From Treponema sp. (GTDB lineage Bacteria; Spirochaetota; Spirochaetia; Treponematales; Treponemataceae): 51,462 nt of DNA. Shown one piece after another: positions 51,206 through 51,462 of the stretch. The notes below the pieces were generated by a model. The model had not been told where the DNA came from, ran no database searches, and saw nothing but the letters and a program-made list of their open reading frames with translations. The DNA is taken from the NCBI GenBank assembly GCA_022640795.1, contig JALCCK010000012.1, forward strand, positions 1 through 51,462, in the 5' to 3' direction. The translations under genes were made by a program, and so were the position numbers. The first letter of the stretch is position 1, and each line of letters starts with the position of its first letter.

Positions 51206-51462
51206 ATGATGCAGGAAATTGACAGAAAAAAAGCTGTAGTCGCTATTCTCGAAGAACAGAATGAACTGCTTGACAGAATTCTGTCAGGACAGCTGAAAAT
51301 CCGCCGGGCGGTCAATGAAAAAGACTGGAATTCACTTGAGCGCGCCATTGCCCGGATACGTGACTGGTCTGCGGAATTCGTCACGCTGGACACAAAACGG
51401 GAAGAGATTTTTTCGGCTGCAGATACTGCTGCTGCGGACGACGTGCAGCCGCTGCTGGATGA
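51206..51462 (+). CDS. Small helical protein, 3' part outside the window (FlgN-like?)
   Basis: Open from the ATG at 51206 to the window edge (85 codons seen, no stop). AGAGGA lies 5 bases before the start. The visible protein is almost all alpha-helical and highly charged: a first long helix with AVVAILEEQNELLDRIL and a second with DWNSLERAIARIRDW and LDTKREEIF. Short coiled-coil proteins of this kind, with a first helix rich in E/Q/L and a D-W-x-x-L-E segment, include FlgN-type flagellar export chaperones, often upstream of flgK. This is a guess from style and would be settled by the next gene. Confidence 0.6.
   Translation, partial: MMQEIDRKKAVVAILEEQNELLDRILSGQLKIRRAVNEKDWNSLERAIARIRDWSAEFVTLDTKREEIFSAADTAAADDVQPLLD

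Noticed and set aside
1..51462. CRISPR array
   Set aside because: No regularly spaced short direct repeats were seen. The hsdS repeats are only two copies and lie within coding sequence.

Overview
The window looks like a chromosomal segment of a Treponema-like spirochaete. This is inferred from the gene content and texture of the predicted proteins: an Aquifex-type aconitase, a hinge-poor SMC, hybrid histidine kinases with tandem periplasmic solute-binding domains, Shine-Dalgarno-poor starts and many lipoproteins. No rRNA is present to prove it. About 40 protein genes, three gene remnants and eight tRNA genes can be supported.

Left part (1-10.7 kb). A lysophospholipase-like hydrolase (minus strand) is followed by a gene-free stretch with two compact promoter-terminator units. 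Next comes a plus-strand catabolic cluster: an IclR-type regulator, a cytoplasmic FG-GAP propeller protein, a tripartite tricarboxylate transporter (TctC with an in-frame amber codon, TctB, TctA), a TIM-barrel sugar isomerase, a YhcH-family protein, a DapA/NanA-family aldolase and an iron-dependent alcohol dehydrogenase. Together they suggest uptake and cleavage of an unidentified sugar acid or other carboxylate. The IclR gene has a textbook promoter, a perfect 16-bp palindrome in its leader and a second copy of the same half-sites inside its own coding sequence.

Mobile/defence part (about 11.7-20.3 kb). A type I restriction-modification operon (hsdM-hsdS-hsdR, minus strand) is followed by a decayed zone against the 3' end of tRNA-Val. 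The zone holds the C-terminal end of a probable AbiEii-type toxin, a frameshifted IS256-family transposase tail and a frameshifted, truncated tyrosine recombinase whose end is cut by that IS tail. hsdS carries long internal direct repeats.

Housekeeping part (20.4-45 kb). This holds a ComFB-domain fusion, aconitase, a lipoprotein and its translationally coupled partner, an AI-2E family permease, serS, a SIMPL-domain lipoprotein, smc with two overlapping downstream envelope genes, a DEAD-box helicase divergent from a glycosyltransferase, tig-clpP-clpX, tRNA-Leu/Gly/Gly, a cation/proton antiporter, a cysteine-cluster protein, two HAD phosphatases, malic enzyme and tRNA-Lys.

Right end (45-51.5 kb). 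Two tandem paralogous hybrid sensor kinases with the same domain order, tRNA-Arg, tRNA-His and the start of a small coiled-coil (FlgN-like?) protein cut by the window edge.

The most interesting unexplained signals are a two-hairpin intergenic element present twice with compensatory stem changes (23.3 and 33.2 kb), a symmetric divergent promoter with apparently leaderless starts (34.5 kb), the two possible small-RNA units (1.26-1.46 kb), and the IclR operator pair. I found no CRISPR array and nothing I can defend as a wholly new multi-gene system.
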